A DNA stretch of 26,454 nt from an uncultured Collinsella sp. (lineage in GTDB: Bacteria > Actinomycetota > Coriobacteriia > Coriobacteriales > Coriobacteriaceae), in contig CAUGVQ010000019.1 in NCBI GenBank assembly GCA_959602875.1, positions 1 to 26,454 of the forward strand. The letters are read 5' to 3'. The position numbers and the translations under genes were made by a program. The notes beneath the pieces were generated by a model. The model made no database searches. It was not told the origin of the DNA and saw only the letters and a list, made by a program, of their open reading frames with translations. Shown in pieces: positions 13,798 through 22,111 of the stretch (position 1 is the first letter of the stretch; every line of letters begins with the position of its first letter).

Positions 13798-14844
13798 TCA
13801 ATTGCGCGCGGTTGTCGATGACGTTTCCGATGGTGAACCGGTCCCGCCCGTAACGGTACCGTTGGAGGATGAGCTCGTTTTCGCGTCCGTTTCGCCCTCG
13901 GTGCCGACGTCTCCGCCTCCGTTGTCGCTTCCGCCACTGCCCATTGTGCTGCCGGCGTTCGCTTCGCTGCTCGAGCCCTGTGTGGCGGTGTCAGATTCGC
14001 TCGCGTTGTTGCCGGCATCCGTGCCTGTGGTCGTTGGGTCGGCGCTAGAACTACCGGTGACACCTTCGTTTGTACCAGTATTCGCGGTCTGGCCCCTATC
14101 TGCGGTGGCATCCGTGCTAGGAGCAGGGTTCGGTGTACCGCCCTCGGACGTCTCTGAATCGCCGAGGTTCGCGTTATCTGCCGCGGAGGACTCCGGGCTC
14201 TCAGCGGTGGGGGCAGAAAAGAGCGGTTGGGTCTTAGCACCAAGACCCGCTCCGCTCGTGCCCAGCATGATGAGGAGGGCGCAGACCGCAACTGCAGCGG
14301 CGGCGGTGGCGATGGAGAACAGAGCTACCTTGCGCTGCGTGCTTTTGCGCTCGGTAGCGGCGCGCGCCTGCAGCTTTGCCGGTGCGACGCGAGCGCCCCG
14401 CACCGGTATTGAGCGCCCGTCGATTACGGTCGTGGGATCACCGAGCGCCCTTGCGCTCGTTTGGCGCGCGCGTGCCGAGGGGACATGCTCGCCCGCCGCA
14501 GAGGCCGCCTCGCGCACCGCCGCACCGCCGCGGCGGATCTTTTCGGCCCCGGCGTCGAGAAAGCGACGGTAGATTTGCGACGATACGACTGTCACCACCG
14601 AGCTCACCGCCGCGCCGATGACCGAGCCGCCGATACCGATATGCGAAGCGAGTACGACAGAGGTGGCGGCAGCAGCGGCGCCGGCGGCTATCTGCGCGAT
14701 TGAGATGCCGTCAAAAAGCCCCGGTTTCTCAATCGCCATGAGTTGGGTGTGGCCGATGGATTCGGATGCAAACGCTTCGCTTTCATGCCCGCGTCGCACA
14801 GTGCGCGGACGTTTACGGTCAAGGTCAGTATAGGAAGATGCCAT
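13798..14844 (-). CDS. Uncharacterised membrane protein with Ser/Thr/Gly-rich tail
   Basis: 348 residues from the ATG at 14844, preferred because GGAGG (14853-14857) is 8 nt away; an ATG at 14850 is too close to it. Residues about 1-45 are polar. Residues about 47-88 form an Ala/Gly-rich apolar hairpin (IAQIAAGAAAAATSVVLAS, then IGIGGSVIGAAVSSVVTVV), ending in QIYRRFL. A basic region leads to a second membrane helix at about 172-194. The rest, about 200-348, is low-complexity Ser, Thr, Gly, Asn and Asp, and is probably outside the membrane. There are no cysteine pairs or sorting signal. The family is not recognised; Gly-zipper membrane proteins of this shape suggest a cell-envelope role. It is divergent from nadE. 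Confidence 0.72.
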   Translation of the reverse strand: MASSYTDLDRKRPRTVRRGHESEAFASESIGHTQLMAIEKPGLFDGISIAQIAAGAAAAATSVVLASHIGIGGSVIGAAVSSVVTVVSSQIYRRFLDAGAEKIRRGGAAVREAASAAGEHVPSARARQTSARALGDPTTVIDGRSIPVRGARVAPAKLQARAATERKSTQRKVALFSIATAAAAVAVCALLIMLGTSGAGLGAKTQPLFSAPTAESPESSAADNANLGDSETSEGGTPNPAPSTDATADRGQTANTGTNEGVTGSSSADPTTTGTDAGNNASESDTATQGSSSEANAGSTMGSGGSDNGGGDVGTEGETDAKTSSSSNGTVTGGTGSPSETSSTTARN

Positions 14845-14983
14845 GTTCATAGCCTCCGATCATGGCAGTAATGGTCACGTGGTAACCCTAGCGCGTTCGG
14901 TGGCGAATGACGTAAGCGCGCGAGCGAATTCACATAGGCGATACCCGCGTCCAGCGCGCCCCGCTATGCCGCCCGCCAGACGG

Positions 14984-14989
14984 TACAAT
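14984..14989 (+). promoter_or_regulatory. -10 element of nadE
   Basis: TACAAT preceded by GG lies 54 bp before the nadE ATG at 15044. No -35 is obvious in the GC-rich upstream stretch. Confidence 0.45.
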
Positions 14990-15043
14990 ATCTTCAGAAC
15001 CAATACGGGCGCGCCGGCAGGCGTGCGGCTGAGAGGGGATGCG

Positions 15044-17146
15044 ATGGAGGAGCTGACGTTTACCGGGTTCGGGAACGGCGACGCGGGCGTGGGGGGAGCG
15101 TGCGCGGCCGACGGCTTCTTCCGTATCGCCGCCGCGACTCCTAAGATCCGTGTGGGCGATGTCGAGGCCAACGCCGCCGCCGTGCTCGCGGAGGTCCGTC
15201 GCGCGGCCGAGGTCGGGGTGGGCGCACTCGCTCTGCCCGAGCTCACGCTCACCGGTTACACCTGCGCGGACCTCTTCTTCGATCGCGCGCTGCTGCGTTC
15301 GTGCGAGCGCGCTCTCGAGCGCCTGCTCGCCGAGACTCGCGACCTGCCTATCCTCTTTACCGTAGGTATTCCCGTGCCCCACCGTGAGGCGATCTACAAC
15401 TGCGCGGCGGTGTGCTGCGCGGGACGCCTTCTGGGTCTTACCGCCAAGAGCAATCTGCCCAACTACAGCGAGTTCTACGAGCGCCGCTGGTTCACGCCGG
15501 CGCCCTTGAATCCCCTCGGCTACGTGGCGTTCGCCGGCCAGGCGGGCGTGCCTCTCGGCGCGCGCATCGTCTACCGCTGTGCGGACCCCGGGATGGCTGA
15601 TGTTGCCATCGGCGTCGAGATTTGCGAGGACCTGTGGGTCGCCGCACCCCCTTCGACCGACATGGCCACCGCGCAGGGCGCGACCATCATCCTGAACCCG
15701 TCCGCATCCGACGAGGTTATCGGTAAGTCCGCCTACCGCCGCGAACTCGTGCGCACGCAGAGCGCGCGGCTCTTCTGCGCCTACGCCTATGCCGATGCGA
15801 GCGAGGGCGAGTCCACGACCGACCTCGTCTTTGCCGGCGAGAACCTCGTGGCAGAAAACGGCAGCCTCCTCGCGCGGACGCCGCTTTTCTCCTGCGACAT
15901 GGCGGTGGCCGATGTCGACATCGACCGCCTCTGCGCGGAGCGCCGCCGCACGAGCACCTGGGTTGCGCCGGCCTTTACGCGCGGTGGCTTCAACGAGGTC
16001 TCGTTCTCCTTCACCGCCGCGACGGGGGAGCGCGCGCAGCGCGGCGAGGGCGCCGCTCACGCAGAGGCCCCTGCCGAGGCCCCCGCTTCCGCGCCCACGC
16101 CCAAGGCGGCACCCGTGCTCATGCGCTCCGCCCTCGACATCGATCGCGTCTTCCCGAGCGCGCCCTTTGTGCCGGCGGACGCGGGTGACCTTGCCGAGCG
16201 CTGCGAAGAGATCCTGAATCTCCAGGCTCACGGTCTTGCCACCCGCCTTGCCCATACAAACACCAAGCGCGCCGTGATCGGTCTCTCGGGCGGCCTCGAT
16301 TCCACGCTGGCGCTCCTCGTCACCGTGCGCGCCTTCGATACCCTCGGCCTTGCACGCACGGGCATCACGGCGGTCTCCATGCCGGGTTTTGGCACCACCG
16401 CGCGCACCAAGTCCAACGCGCAGACGCTCGCCGAGGCGCTCGGCGTCGACTTCCGCGAGATTTCGATCCACAAGGCGGTTGAGCAGCATTTTGCCGACAT
16501 CGGGCACGACCCTGCAGTCACCGACGTCACCTACGAGAACAGCCAAGCGCGCGAGCGCACCCAGATCCTCATGGACCTCGCCAACCAACAGGGCGGTTTT
16601 GTGATCGGCACGGGCGACCTCTCCGAGCTCGCACTCGGGTGGGCCACCTACAACGGCGACCATATGAGCATGTACGCCGTCAACGCGAGCGTGCCCAAGA
16701 CCCTCGTCCGCCATCTGGTGCACTACGCTGCGGGCGTCTTTGGCGGCACGATCGAGGCAACGCTTATGGACATCCTCGCGACCCCGGTCTCACCGGAACT
16801 TTTGCCGCCCACGGGCGACGGCCAGATTGCTCAGAAGACCGAGGACCTCGTGGGGCCCTATGAGCTGCACGACTATTTCCTCTACCACCTGCTGCGCTTT
16901 GGCTTTACGCCGGGCAAGATCTTCCGCATGGCGCTCCGCTCGTTCGAAGGCACTTACGATCGCGAGACCATTCTCAGCTGGCTCCGCGTCTTCTACCGGC
17001 GCTTCTTCGCGCAGCAGTTCAAGCGCAGCTGTCTGCCCGACGGCCCCAAAGTGGGCTCGGTCACGCTCTCGCCCCGCGGCGACTGGCGCATGCCGAGCGA
17101 CGCGGCGGCAACGCTGTGGCTCGCCGAAATCGATCGCCTCGCGTAA
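15044..17146 (+). CDS. nadE: Glutamine-dependent NAD+ synthetase
   Basis: 700 residues from the ATG at 15044 (GAGAGGGG at 15031-15038); a much longer frame from 14843 would cross the promoter. Residues about 25-310 form the nitrilase-type glutaminase with Glu66 (LPELTLTGY), Lys135 (KSNLPNY) and Cys184 (EICEDLW). Residues about 355-700 form the ATP-pyrophosphatase NAD synthase, with the P-loop SGGLDS at 405-410 and the GTGDLSELALGW motif. It amidates deamido-NAD using ammonia released from glutamine. Between the domains lies an Ala/Pro/Glu-rich stretch (about 318-347), which appears to be an extra flexible linker and explains the length above the usual 640-680. Confidence 0.93.
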   Translation: MEELTFTGFGNGDAGVGGACAADGFFRIAAATPKIRVGDVEANAAAVLAEVRRAAEVGVGALALPELTLTGYTCADLFFDRALLRSCERALERLLAETRDLPILFTVGIPVPHREAIYNCAAVCCAGRLLGLTAKSNLPNYSEFYERRWFTPAPLNPLGYVAFAGQAGVPLGARIVYRCADPGMADVAIGVEICEDLWVAAPPSTDMATAQGATIILNPSASDEVIGKSAYRRELVRTQSARLFCAYAYADASEGESTTDLVFAGENLVAENGSLLARTPLFSCDMAVADVDIDRLCAERRRTSTWVAPAFTRGGFNEVSFSFTAATGERAQRGEGAAHAEAPAEAPASAPTPKAAPVLMRSALDIDRVFPSAPFVPADAGDLAERCEEILNLQAHGLATRLAHTNTKRAVIGLSGGLDSTLALLVTVRAFDTLGLARTGITAVSMPGFGTTARTKSNAQTLAEALGVDFREISIHKAVEQHFADIGHDPAVTDVTYENSQARERTQILMDLANQQGGFVIGTGDLSELALGWATYNGDHMSMYAVNASVPKTLVRHLVHYAAGVFGGTIEATLMDILATPVSPELLPPTGDGQIAQKTEDLVGPYELHDYFLYHLLRFGFTPGKIFRMALRSFEGTYDRETILSWLRVFYRRFFAQQFKRSCLPDGPKVGSVTLSPRGDWRMPSDAAATLWLAEIDRLA

Positions 17147-17185
17147 GCGAAGGCGGAGAGACGTTACTTGAGGAGTTGACCTTCC

Positions 17186-18349
17186 ATGCAGTTTTCTAAG
17201 CGGTTGGATCAGTTTGGTGAGGAGGTCTTTGCTTCACTCAACCAAAAGCGCCTGGCGCTCGAGGCAGCGGGGCGCAAGATTTACAACCTCTCGGTGGGCA
17301 CGCCGGATTTTCACCCCTATGACCATGTGGTCGAGGCGCTTGTCTCCTCGGCGAAAAACCCCGACGACTGGAAGTACAGCCTAGGCGACCTGCCCGAGCT
17401 CAAGCAGGCGGTCTGTGCATATTACGAGCGCCGCTTTGGTGTGGGCGGCATCACGCCTGACATGGTCACCTCCTGCACGGGCACCCAGGAGGGGATGGGG
17501 CAGCTCGCGCTCGCGCTTCTTGATCCTGGCGACATCGCACTCGTGCCTGACCCGTGCTACCCCGTATTTGCCGGCGGCGTGAAGATCGCGGGAGGGGAGT
17601 GCGCCTACTATCCGCTCTCGGCGGAGCACGACTTCTTGCCCTACGTGGCGGGCATCGATCCGGAGCTTGCCGATCGCGCCAAGTACATGGTGGTGTCGCT
17701 TCCGGCCAACCCCGTGGGCAGCGTCGGCACGCCTGAGGTCTACGACGAGATCATCGCCTTCGCGCTCGAGCACGACCTTCTCATCATCCACGACAACGCC
17801 TACTCCGACATCGTCTACGACGGGCCGCGTGGCGGGAGTTTCCTCGCGCGTCCCGGCGCGCTCGAGGTGGGCGTGGAGTTTTTCTCGCTCTCCAAGTCGT
17901 TTAACGTCACCGGTGCGCGCGTGAGCTTTTTGGTGGGGCGCCCGGACGTGGTCGCCGCCTTTGCAAAGCTGCGCGGGCAGACCGACTTTGGCATGTTCTA
18001 TCCCATCCAGCGCGCCGCCATCGCTGCGCTCGAAGGTCCGCTCGACGAGGTCGAGCACCAGCGCCACCTCTACCAGGAGCGCCGCGACACCCTCTGCGAC
18101 GGGCTCGAGCGCATTGGCTGGGAGCGTCCCAACGCGCACGGCACCATGTTCGTGTGGGCCAAGATCCCCGGCGGGCGCACCGACTCCATGGCGTTTTGCG
18201 AGGAGCTTATGGAGCGCGCGGGCGTGGTCGTGACCCCCGGCGCGAGTTTTGGTCCGCATGGCGAGGGCTACGTGCGCATGGCGCTCGTGCTGCCGCCCGA
18301 GGGCCTTGCCGAGGCGGTCGCCGCCATCGAGGCGGCGGGCATCCGCTAG
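17186..18349 (+). CDS. PLP-dependent class I/II aminotransferase (DapL/PatA-like)
   Basis: 387 residues, standard length. Fold type I landmarks: NLSVGTPDF near the N-terminus, Asn175 of the NPxG motif, Asp203 and Tyr206 (HDNAYSDI), and the Schiff-base Lys237 in SLSKSFN; VRMAL near the end carries the carboxylate-binding Arg. The sequence groups by eye with LL-diaminopimelate and N-acetyl-diaminopimelate aminotransferases rather than with aspartate aminotransferase. The lysine operon at the right end contains dapH but no aminotransferase, so this gene is a candidate for that step (patA role), though it is on the other strand about 4.5 kb away. Start: AGGAG (17171-17175) 10 nt before the ATG. 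Confidence 0.82.
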   Translation: MQFSKRLDQFGEEVFASLNQKRLALEAAGRKIYNLSVGTPDFHPYDHVVEALVSSAKNPDDWKYSLGDLPELKQAVCAYYERRFGVGGITPDMVTSCTGTQEGMGQLALALLDPGDIALVPDPCYPVFAGGVKIAGGECAYYPLSAEHDFLPYVAGIDPELADRAKYMVVSLPANPVGSVGTPEVYDEIIAFALEHDLLIIHDNAYSDIVYDGPRGGSFLARPGALEVGVEFFSLSKSFNVTGARVSFLVGRPDVVAAFAKLRGQTDFGMFYPIQRAAIAALEGPLDEVEHQRHLYQERRDTLCDGLERIGWERPNAHGTMFVWAKIPGGRTDSMAFCEELMERAGVVVTPGASFGPHGEGYVRMALVLPPEGLAEAVAAIEAAGIR

Positions 18350-18399
18350 CCGCCGCGCCATCGCGCCCCGTCGCTAGCCGCGGCGCGCCGTCGCGTCCG
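18344..18399. repeat. Imperfect 28-bp duplication across the aminotransferase stop
   Basis: CGCTAGCCGC recurs at 18344 and 18372, each followed by a similar GC-rich stretch (CGCGCC-TCGCG type). The first copy contains the stop codon at 18347-18349. The remaining gap to ldh contains a -10 and a ribosome site only. Confidence 0.4.
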
Positions 18400-18448
18400 C
18401 TTCTGCTGCCGGCTGGCGATTCGCGGCGCCCGCGCCCGGCAAAAAGGG

Positions 18449-18454
18449 TACTAT
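18449..18454 (+). promoter_or_regulatory. -10 element of the ldh promoter
   Basis: TACTAT preceded by AAAAAGGG lies 65 bp before the ldh ATG. There is no recognisable -35. Together with the abutting DUF2974 gene this would drive a two-gene transcript. Confidence 0.45.
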
Positions 18455-18519
18455 TCGAGATGCCATAGGGGTATATCGCGCGGGCGGAACAGGGCCTCGC
18501 GCGCCACAAAGGAGGAAAC

Positions 18520-19470
18520 ATGGTAAACGATCGTAAAGTCGCCGTCGTGGGGTGCGGGTTCGTCGGTTCCTCGTCCGCGTTCGCGCTCATGCAGAGCGGC
18601 CTGTTCTCCGAGATGGTCCTCATCGACGTCGATAAGAACCGCGCCGAGGGCGAGGCGCTCGACATCGCGCACGGCGTGCCGTTTGCGAGCCCGATGAAGA
18701 TCTACGCGGGCGATTACTCCGACGTGTCGGACGCCGCCATCATCGTCGTCACCGCCGGCGCCGCGCAGAAGCCCGGCGAGACCCGCCTCGACCTCGTCAA
18801 CAAGAACGTCTCCATCTTCAAGACCATCATCCCCGAGATCCGCAAGAGCGGCTTCTCTGGCGTGCTCCTCATCGTCTCCAACCCCGTCGACGTGCTCACC
18901 TACGCCGCCATCCGCATGTCCGGCCTCCCCGAGGGCCAGGTCATCGGTTCCGGCACCGTGCTCGATACGGCGCGCCTCAAGTACATGCTCGGCGCGCACG
19001 TGGACGTCGACCCGCGCGACGTGCACGCTTACGTCATGGGCGAGCACGGTGACTCCGAGTTCGTCGCCTGGTCGAGCGCCATGGTCGCCGGCGTGCCGCT
19101 CTCCACGTTCTGCGAGCTCCACGGACATCTCAACCATCGCGAGGCCGAGGAGCGCATCGCCGAGGACGTCAAGAACAGCGCCTACCGCATCATCGAGAAG
19201 AAGCGCGCCACCTACTACGGCATCGCCATGAGCGTGAAGCGCATCTGCACCGCCATCATGCGGGACGAGGGGTGCGTCCTGCCCGTTTCGAGCCTTATGG
19301 TGGGCGAGTACGGCTTGTCGGACCTCTGCATCTCGCTGCCGACGGTCGTGGGGCGCGACGGCGTAATCTGCCGCGTGCCCGTGTCGCTCAACGATGCCGA
19401 GATGGCGCAGCTCAAGGGCTCTGCCGACGCCCTCAAGGCCATCATCGACCAGGTCGATTTCGAGGCCTAG
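18520..19470 (+). CDS. ldh: L-lactate dehydrogenase
   Basis: 316 residues. NAD-binding GCGFVG at 11-16 with Asp36 selecting NAD. The substrate loop reads AAQKPGETR, with Gln83 at the position that selects lactate over malate and Arg89 as the loop arginine. Asn121 (SNP), Asp149 and Arg152 (LDTARL) and the catalytic His176 (GEHGDSE) are all present. It reduces pyruvate to L-lactate in the cytoplasm, regenerating NAD in fermentation. AAAGGAGG (18508-18515) gives a strong ribosome site. The DUF2974 gene starts on the base after the ldh stop, so the two are very likely cotranscribed. Confidence 0.95.
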   Translation: MVNDRKVAVVGCGFVGSSSAFALMQSGLFSEMVLIDVDKNRAEGEALDIAHGVPFASPMKIYAGDYSDVSDAAIIVVTAGAAQKPGETRLDLVNKNVSIFKTIIPEIRKSGFSGVLLIVSNPVDVLTYAAIRMSGLPEGQVIGSGTVLDTARLKYMLGAHVDVDPRDVHAYVMGEHGDSEFVAWSSAMVAGVPLSTFCELHGHLNHREAEERIAEDVKNSAYRIIEKKRATYYGIAMSVKRICTAIMRDEGCVLPVSSLMVGEYGLSDLCISLPTVVGRDGVICRVPVSLNDAEMAQLKGSADALKAIIDQVDFEA

Positions 19471-20871
19471 ATGCCGTCTCGCGAGGAGGGGCGCCCGGCG
19501 CGTCCCCCTCTGATACCGCCCGCGCAGGCGCCGGGCGGCAAGCACGCGTCCGGCGCGGGAGATGCATCCGTGCCGGACGCGGCCGCTCAAGAGGGGAACT
19601 TCGTCACGTACGCCCAGACGCAACTCGATACGCTCGGCGAGCGACCTCTCTGCGCGGTCGATAGCCTCGTGCTCTCGTGGCTCGCGTACTTCCGCCTGCC
19701 GGAGGGCGACCCGGCCTACGCCGGCTTCGCCACCTGGGAGGGGCTGCCCGTGCGCGACCTGCTGCGCGCGGAGGATTTCGGTGCGCTGTTTGGCGACAGC
19801 TGGGACCCCGAGGGCAGCCGCGACCTGCTGTTCGCCGTCTGCTCGAGCCCGCGTTTCCGCGAGATGCGGGTCGCAGGGTACCGGACGAGCTTCTCGGAGG
19901 TCGCCGAGGAGCAGTTCGCCGCCGTCACGTTCCGCCTGCCGGACGGTTCTGTCTACGTGGCCTTCCGAGGGACGGACTCCACGCTCGTGGGGTGGAAGGA
20001 AGACTTCAACATGGCCTTCCAGAGCCCCGTGCCGGCTCAGACCTCGGCAGCCGCCTACCTCGCCGAGGCGGCGCGCCGCTTGGAGGGCCCCCTGTACGTG
20101 GGCGGTCATTCCAAGGGCGGCAACCTCGCCGTCTACGCCGCCATCATGTGCCCGCACGCGCTGCAGGACCGTATCGTGCAGGCCTTCTCGCACGACGGCC
20201 CCGGCTTCAACGAGAACTTCCTGCTTGGCGCCGGTTTCGCGCGCATGCGCGACCGCATCGACAAGACCCTGCCGCGCTCCTCGATCTTTGGCATGATCTT
20301 CGAGGACCAGGAGGACTACGCCATCGTCGACAGCACGGGCTTCTCGCTGCTGCAGCACAACCCCTTCACCTGGGTGGTCGAGGGCAACGAGTTCAAGCAG
20401 GTGGAGCATATCTCCGCCGGCGCGCGCTACCTCGACAAGACCCTCGCCGACTGGATGGCGCGTATCACGCCCGAGGAACGCGGCGAGGTCATCGACGCCT
20501 TTTTTGACATCATCGGCGCAACGGACGCGACCTACTTTGCCGAGATTCGCGACAACTGGCAGGAGAGCCTGCCCAAGATGCTTGCCGCGGCAAGCGAGGT
20601 TCCGCCCGAGACCCGTGAGCTCATCAAGCGCGTTATCGCCGCCCTGCTGCGCGCTGCGACCGTGGGCAAAGTCGCAGGCGCCGCCAGTCGCGCCGCCGAT
20701 GCGGCGGGACAGTTCATAGAGGCCGCATCGCAGGCGGCCAGCGAGCTCTCCGCGCAGCTGCCGGCGAGCACCCAGGACGCGGCGGCGATCGCACGTCTGG
20801 GCGAGCAGGTGGATGCCGACGCCCTAAAGCGTCTCGCGCGCCTGGCTGAGCTCTACCGGGTCGAGGAGTAG
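19471..20871 (+). CDS. DUF2974 (Mbeg1-like) alpha/beta-hydrolase
   Basis: 466 residues. After a 40-residue Pro/Ala-rich lead the family sequence begins with GNFVTYAQTQLD and VDSLVLSWLAY. VAFRGTDSTLVGWKEDF and the nucleophile elbow GGHSKGGNLA, with Ser214, identify the lipase-like DUF2974 group. The C-terminal 100 residues are Ala-rich helices after GYxx-free sequence. Family members are presumed serine hydrolases of unknown substrate; no signal peptide is seen. The ATG directly follows the ldh stop without its own good ribosome site, so translation is probably coupled or starts at an internal codon such as that near residue 40. Confidence 0.82.
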   Translation: MPSREEGRPARPPLIPPAQAPGGKHASGAGDASVPDAAAQEGNFVTYAQTQLDTLGERPLCAVDSLVLSWLAYFRLPEGDPAYAGFATWEGLPVRDLLRAEDFGALFGDSWDPEGSRDLLFAVCSSPRFREMRVAGYRTSFSEVAEEQFAAVTFRLPDGSVYVAFRGTDSTLVGWKEDFNMAFQSPVPAQTSAAAYLAEAARRLEGPLYVGGHSKGGNLAVYAAIMCPHALQDRIVQAFSHDGPGFNENFLLGAGFARMRDRIDKTLPRSSIFGMIFEDQEDYAIVDSTGFSLLQHNPFTWVVEGNEFKQVEHISAGARYLDKTLADWMARITPEERGEVIDAFFDIIGATDATYFAEIRDNWQESLPKMLAAASEVPPETRELIKRVIAALLRAATVGKVAGAASRAADAAGQFIEAASQAASELSAQLPASTQDAAAIARLGEQVDADALKRLARLAELYRVEE

Positions 20872-20926
20872 CCGGACCGTCCCTCGGCTTTCTGCCCTGT
20901 CAGCGAACCCGTTCCGCTCAGCACGT

Positions 20927-20968
20927 ATCGCGCGCCCGCATCGGCATGCCCCCGCATCGCGCGCCCGC
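20927..20968. repeat. Direct repeat upstream of the yejK -10
   Basis: ATCGCGCGCCCGC occurs at 20927-20939 and 20956-20968, 29 bp apart. The second copy ends 4 bp before the -10, so it covers the -35 zone. No other feature is seen in the 159-bp gap. Confidence 0.45.
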
Positions 20969-20972
20969 GCGG

Positions 20973-20978
20973 TATACT
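20973..20978 (+). promoter_or_regulatory. -10 element of the yejK-like gene
   Basis: TATACT preceded by GG lies 52 bp before the ATG at 21031. There is no normal -35; the place is taken by a 13-bp direct repeat copy. Confidence 0.45.
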
Positions 20979-21030
20979 GGTTCCTCGTTTGCGCCCCGCG
21001 CGCCGCTATCCCTACCGTAAAGGAAGCTCC

Positions 21031-22035
21031 ATGCAGATAAACCACGCCGTCTTGCACGTCCTCGACTTCGAGTCCGCCGTGAACGTCCTCTCCGAGCGCG
21101 AGCTTGCCCTCGACACCCGCGCCGTGCGCTCGTTTGTGAGCAAGCACCTCTCTCGCGCGCGGGCGGCAGCCGACAATCGCCGCGGGGAGTTTGCCGAGGA
21201 CAGCGCCTTTGCCGGCGAGCTCAAGCGCTACTTCTTTGGCGAGCGTGAGTTCCTCGACCTCTCGCAGCAGGTGGCCGAGTTCCTCTCGGGCGAGCTTTCG
21301 CGCGCCGATAAGCTCGAGTCCACCGATGTGCTGGTTGCCGATTTTGACGACGATGACGATGTCCGCTGGTTTGCGGTGCTTCTGCTTACGAGCCGCATGG
21401 CCTTCATGCACGAGGTCGATAACGCGCAAGGTGCCACCTCTTGCGACATCGCGCGCCACTACGCCATCCTACCCGCGCCCTCGCAGAAGCTCACCTCCTA
21501 CGCGCTCGTTCGTGCAAGTTCACTCGAGGTTCTCTATCAGGACAAGGCGAGAAGCATCGCCGGCGCCGACCGCATGCTCATCCCCGAGGGGCTCCTTCAG
21601 TGCAGCGAAGGCGTGTCGAGCAAGCAGGTGATGGACACCGTCGCCCGCGTGGTCGCCGAGGTGGCTGAGGAGCACGGTGCCAATACCGCCACGGCGCTCG
21701 CTGCCGCTAAGGCCGCCATGGTCGAGGCCGTGGAGGCGGACGAGGAGCTGCCGCCTTGGGACGTGGTCGACGAGGCCTTTGAGGACGAGCCGGTACTTCG
21801 CGACGCCGTCAAGCAGGCGCTTGCCGAGGAGCAGGTGCCCGAGCGCGTGGTCGTGGAGCGCGCACAGGTGGAGCGCTCGGCTGTACGCAACATCAAGATC
21901 CGCACGGACACGGGCATCGAGGTTACCATTCCGGCAGAGATGGCGGGCAACGCCGAGTACGTGAACTTTGTGAACGAGCCCAACGGCCTCATCTCCATCG
22001 AGCTCAAGAACATCGGCAGCATCCAGAACCGGTAA
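21031..22035 (+). CDS. Nucleoid-associated protein, YejK/NdpA family
   Basis: 334 residues from the ATG at 21031 (AAAGGAAG just upstream), about the usual 335 of the family. The N-terminus MQINHAVLHVLD, the segment YFFGEREFLDLSQQVAEFL, and VLVADFDDDDDVRWFAVLLL followed by a Lys-poor IARHYAILP stretch match the NdpA (PF04245) pattern; the C-terminus IRTDTGIEVTIPAEMAGN is conserved too. Members associate with the nucleoid; biochemical function is poorly defined. A longer frame from 20989 would add 14 residues with no ribosome site. It is a single-gene unit. Confidence 0.82.
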   Translation: MQINHAVLHVLDFESAVNVLSERELALDTRAVRSFVSKHLSRARAAADNRRGEFAEDSAFAGELKRYFFGEREFLDLSQQVAEFLSGELSRADKLESTDVLVADFDDDDDVRWFAVLLLTSRMAFMHEVDNAQGATSCDIARHYAILPAPSQKLTSYALVRASSLEVLYQDKARSIAGADRMLIPEGLLQCSEGVSSKQVMDTVARVVAEVAEEHGANTATALAAAKAAMVEAVEADEELPPWDVVDEAFEDEPVLRDAVKQALAEEQVPERVVVERAQVERSAVRNIKIRTDTGIEVTIPAEMAGNAEYVNFVNEPNGLISIELKNIGSIQNR

Positions 22036-22040
22036 GAAGT

Positions 22041-22071
22041 TTGGTTTCCGCAGAAATATACGGAATATAAT
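22041..22071 (+). promoter_or_regulatory. Promoter of the Phd/RelE-type module
   Basis: TTGGTT (22041-22046), a 19-bp spacer, and a consensus TATAAT (22066-22071). The operator palindrome covers the -10. An alternative -10, TACTAT, lies at 22075-22080. Confidence 0.5.
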
Positions 22072-22088
22072 GGGTACTATATTCCGTA
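22059..22088. promoter_or_regulatory. Operator palindrome of the toxin-antitoxin module
   Basis: Perfect 11-bp arms TACGGAATATA (22059-22069) and TATATTCCGTA (22078-22088) around 8 bp. A further TTCCG half at 22046-22050 faces the CGGAA at 22061-22065. Position over the -10 is as expected for antitoxin self-repression. Confidence 0.75.
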
Positions 22089-22111
22089 GTAATTTTGATG
22101 GAAGAGGAATC

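Noticed and set aside
12834..13853. Glycine/arginine-rich plus-strand frame opposite the linker protein
   Set aside because: The minus-strand frame has ordered domains at both ends, a ribosome site and a promoter; the plus-strand frame has none of these.
18451..20409. 652-codon minus-strand frame opposite ldh and the DUF2974 gene
   Set aside because: Spans two well-supported plus-strand genes and shows only low-complexity reverse-frame composition.
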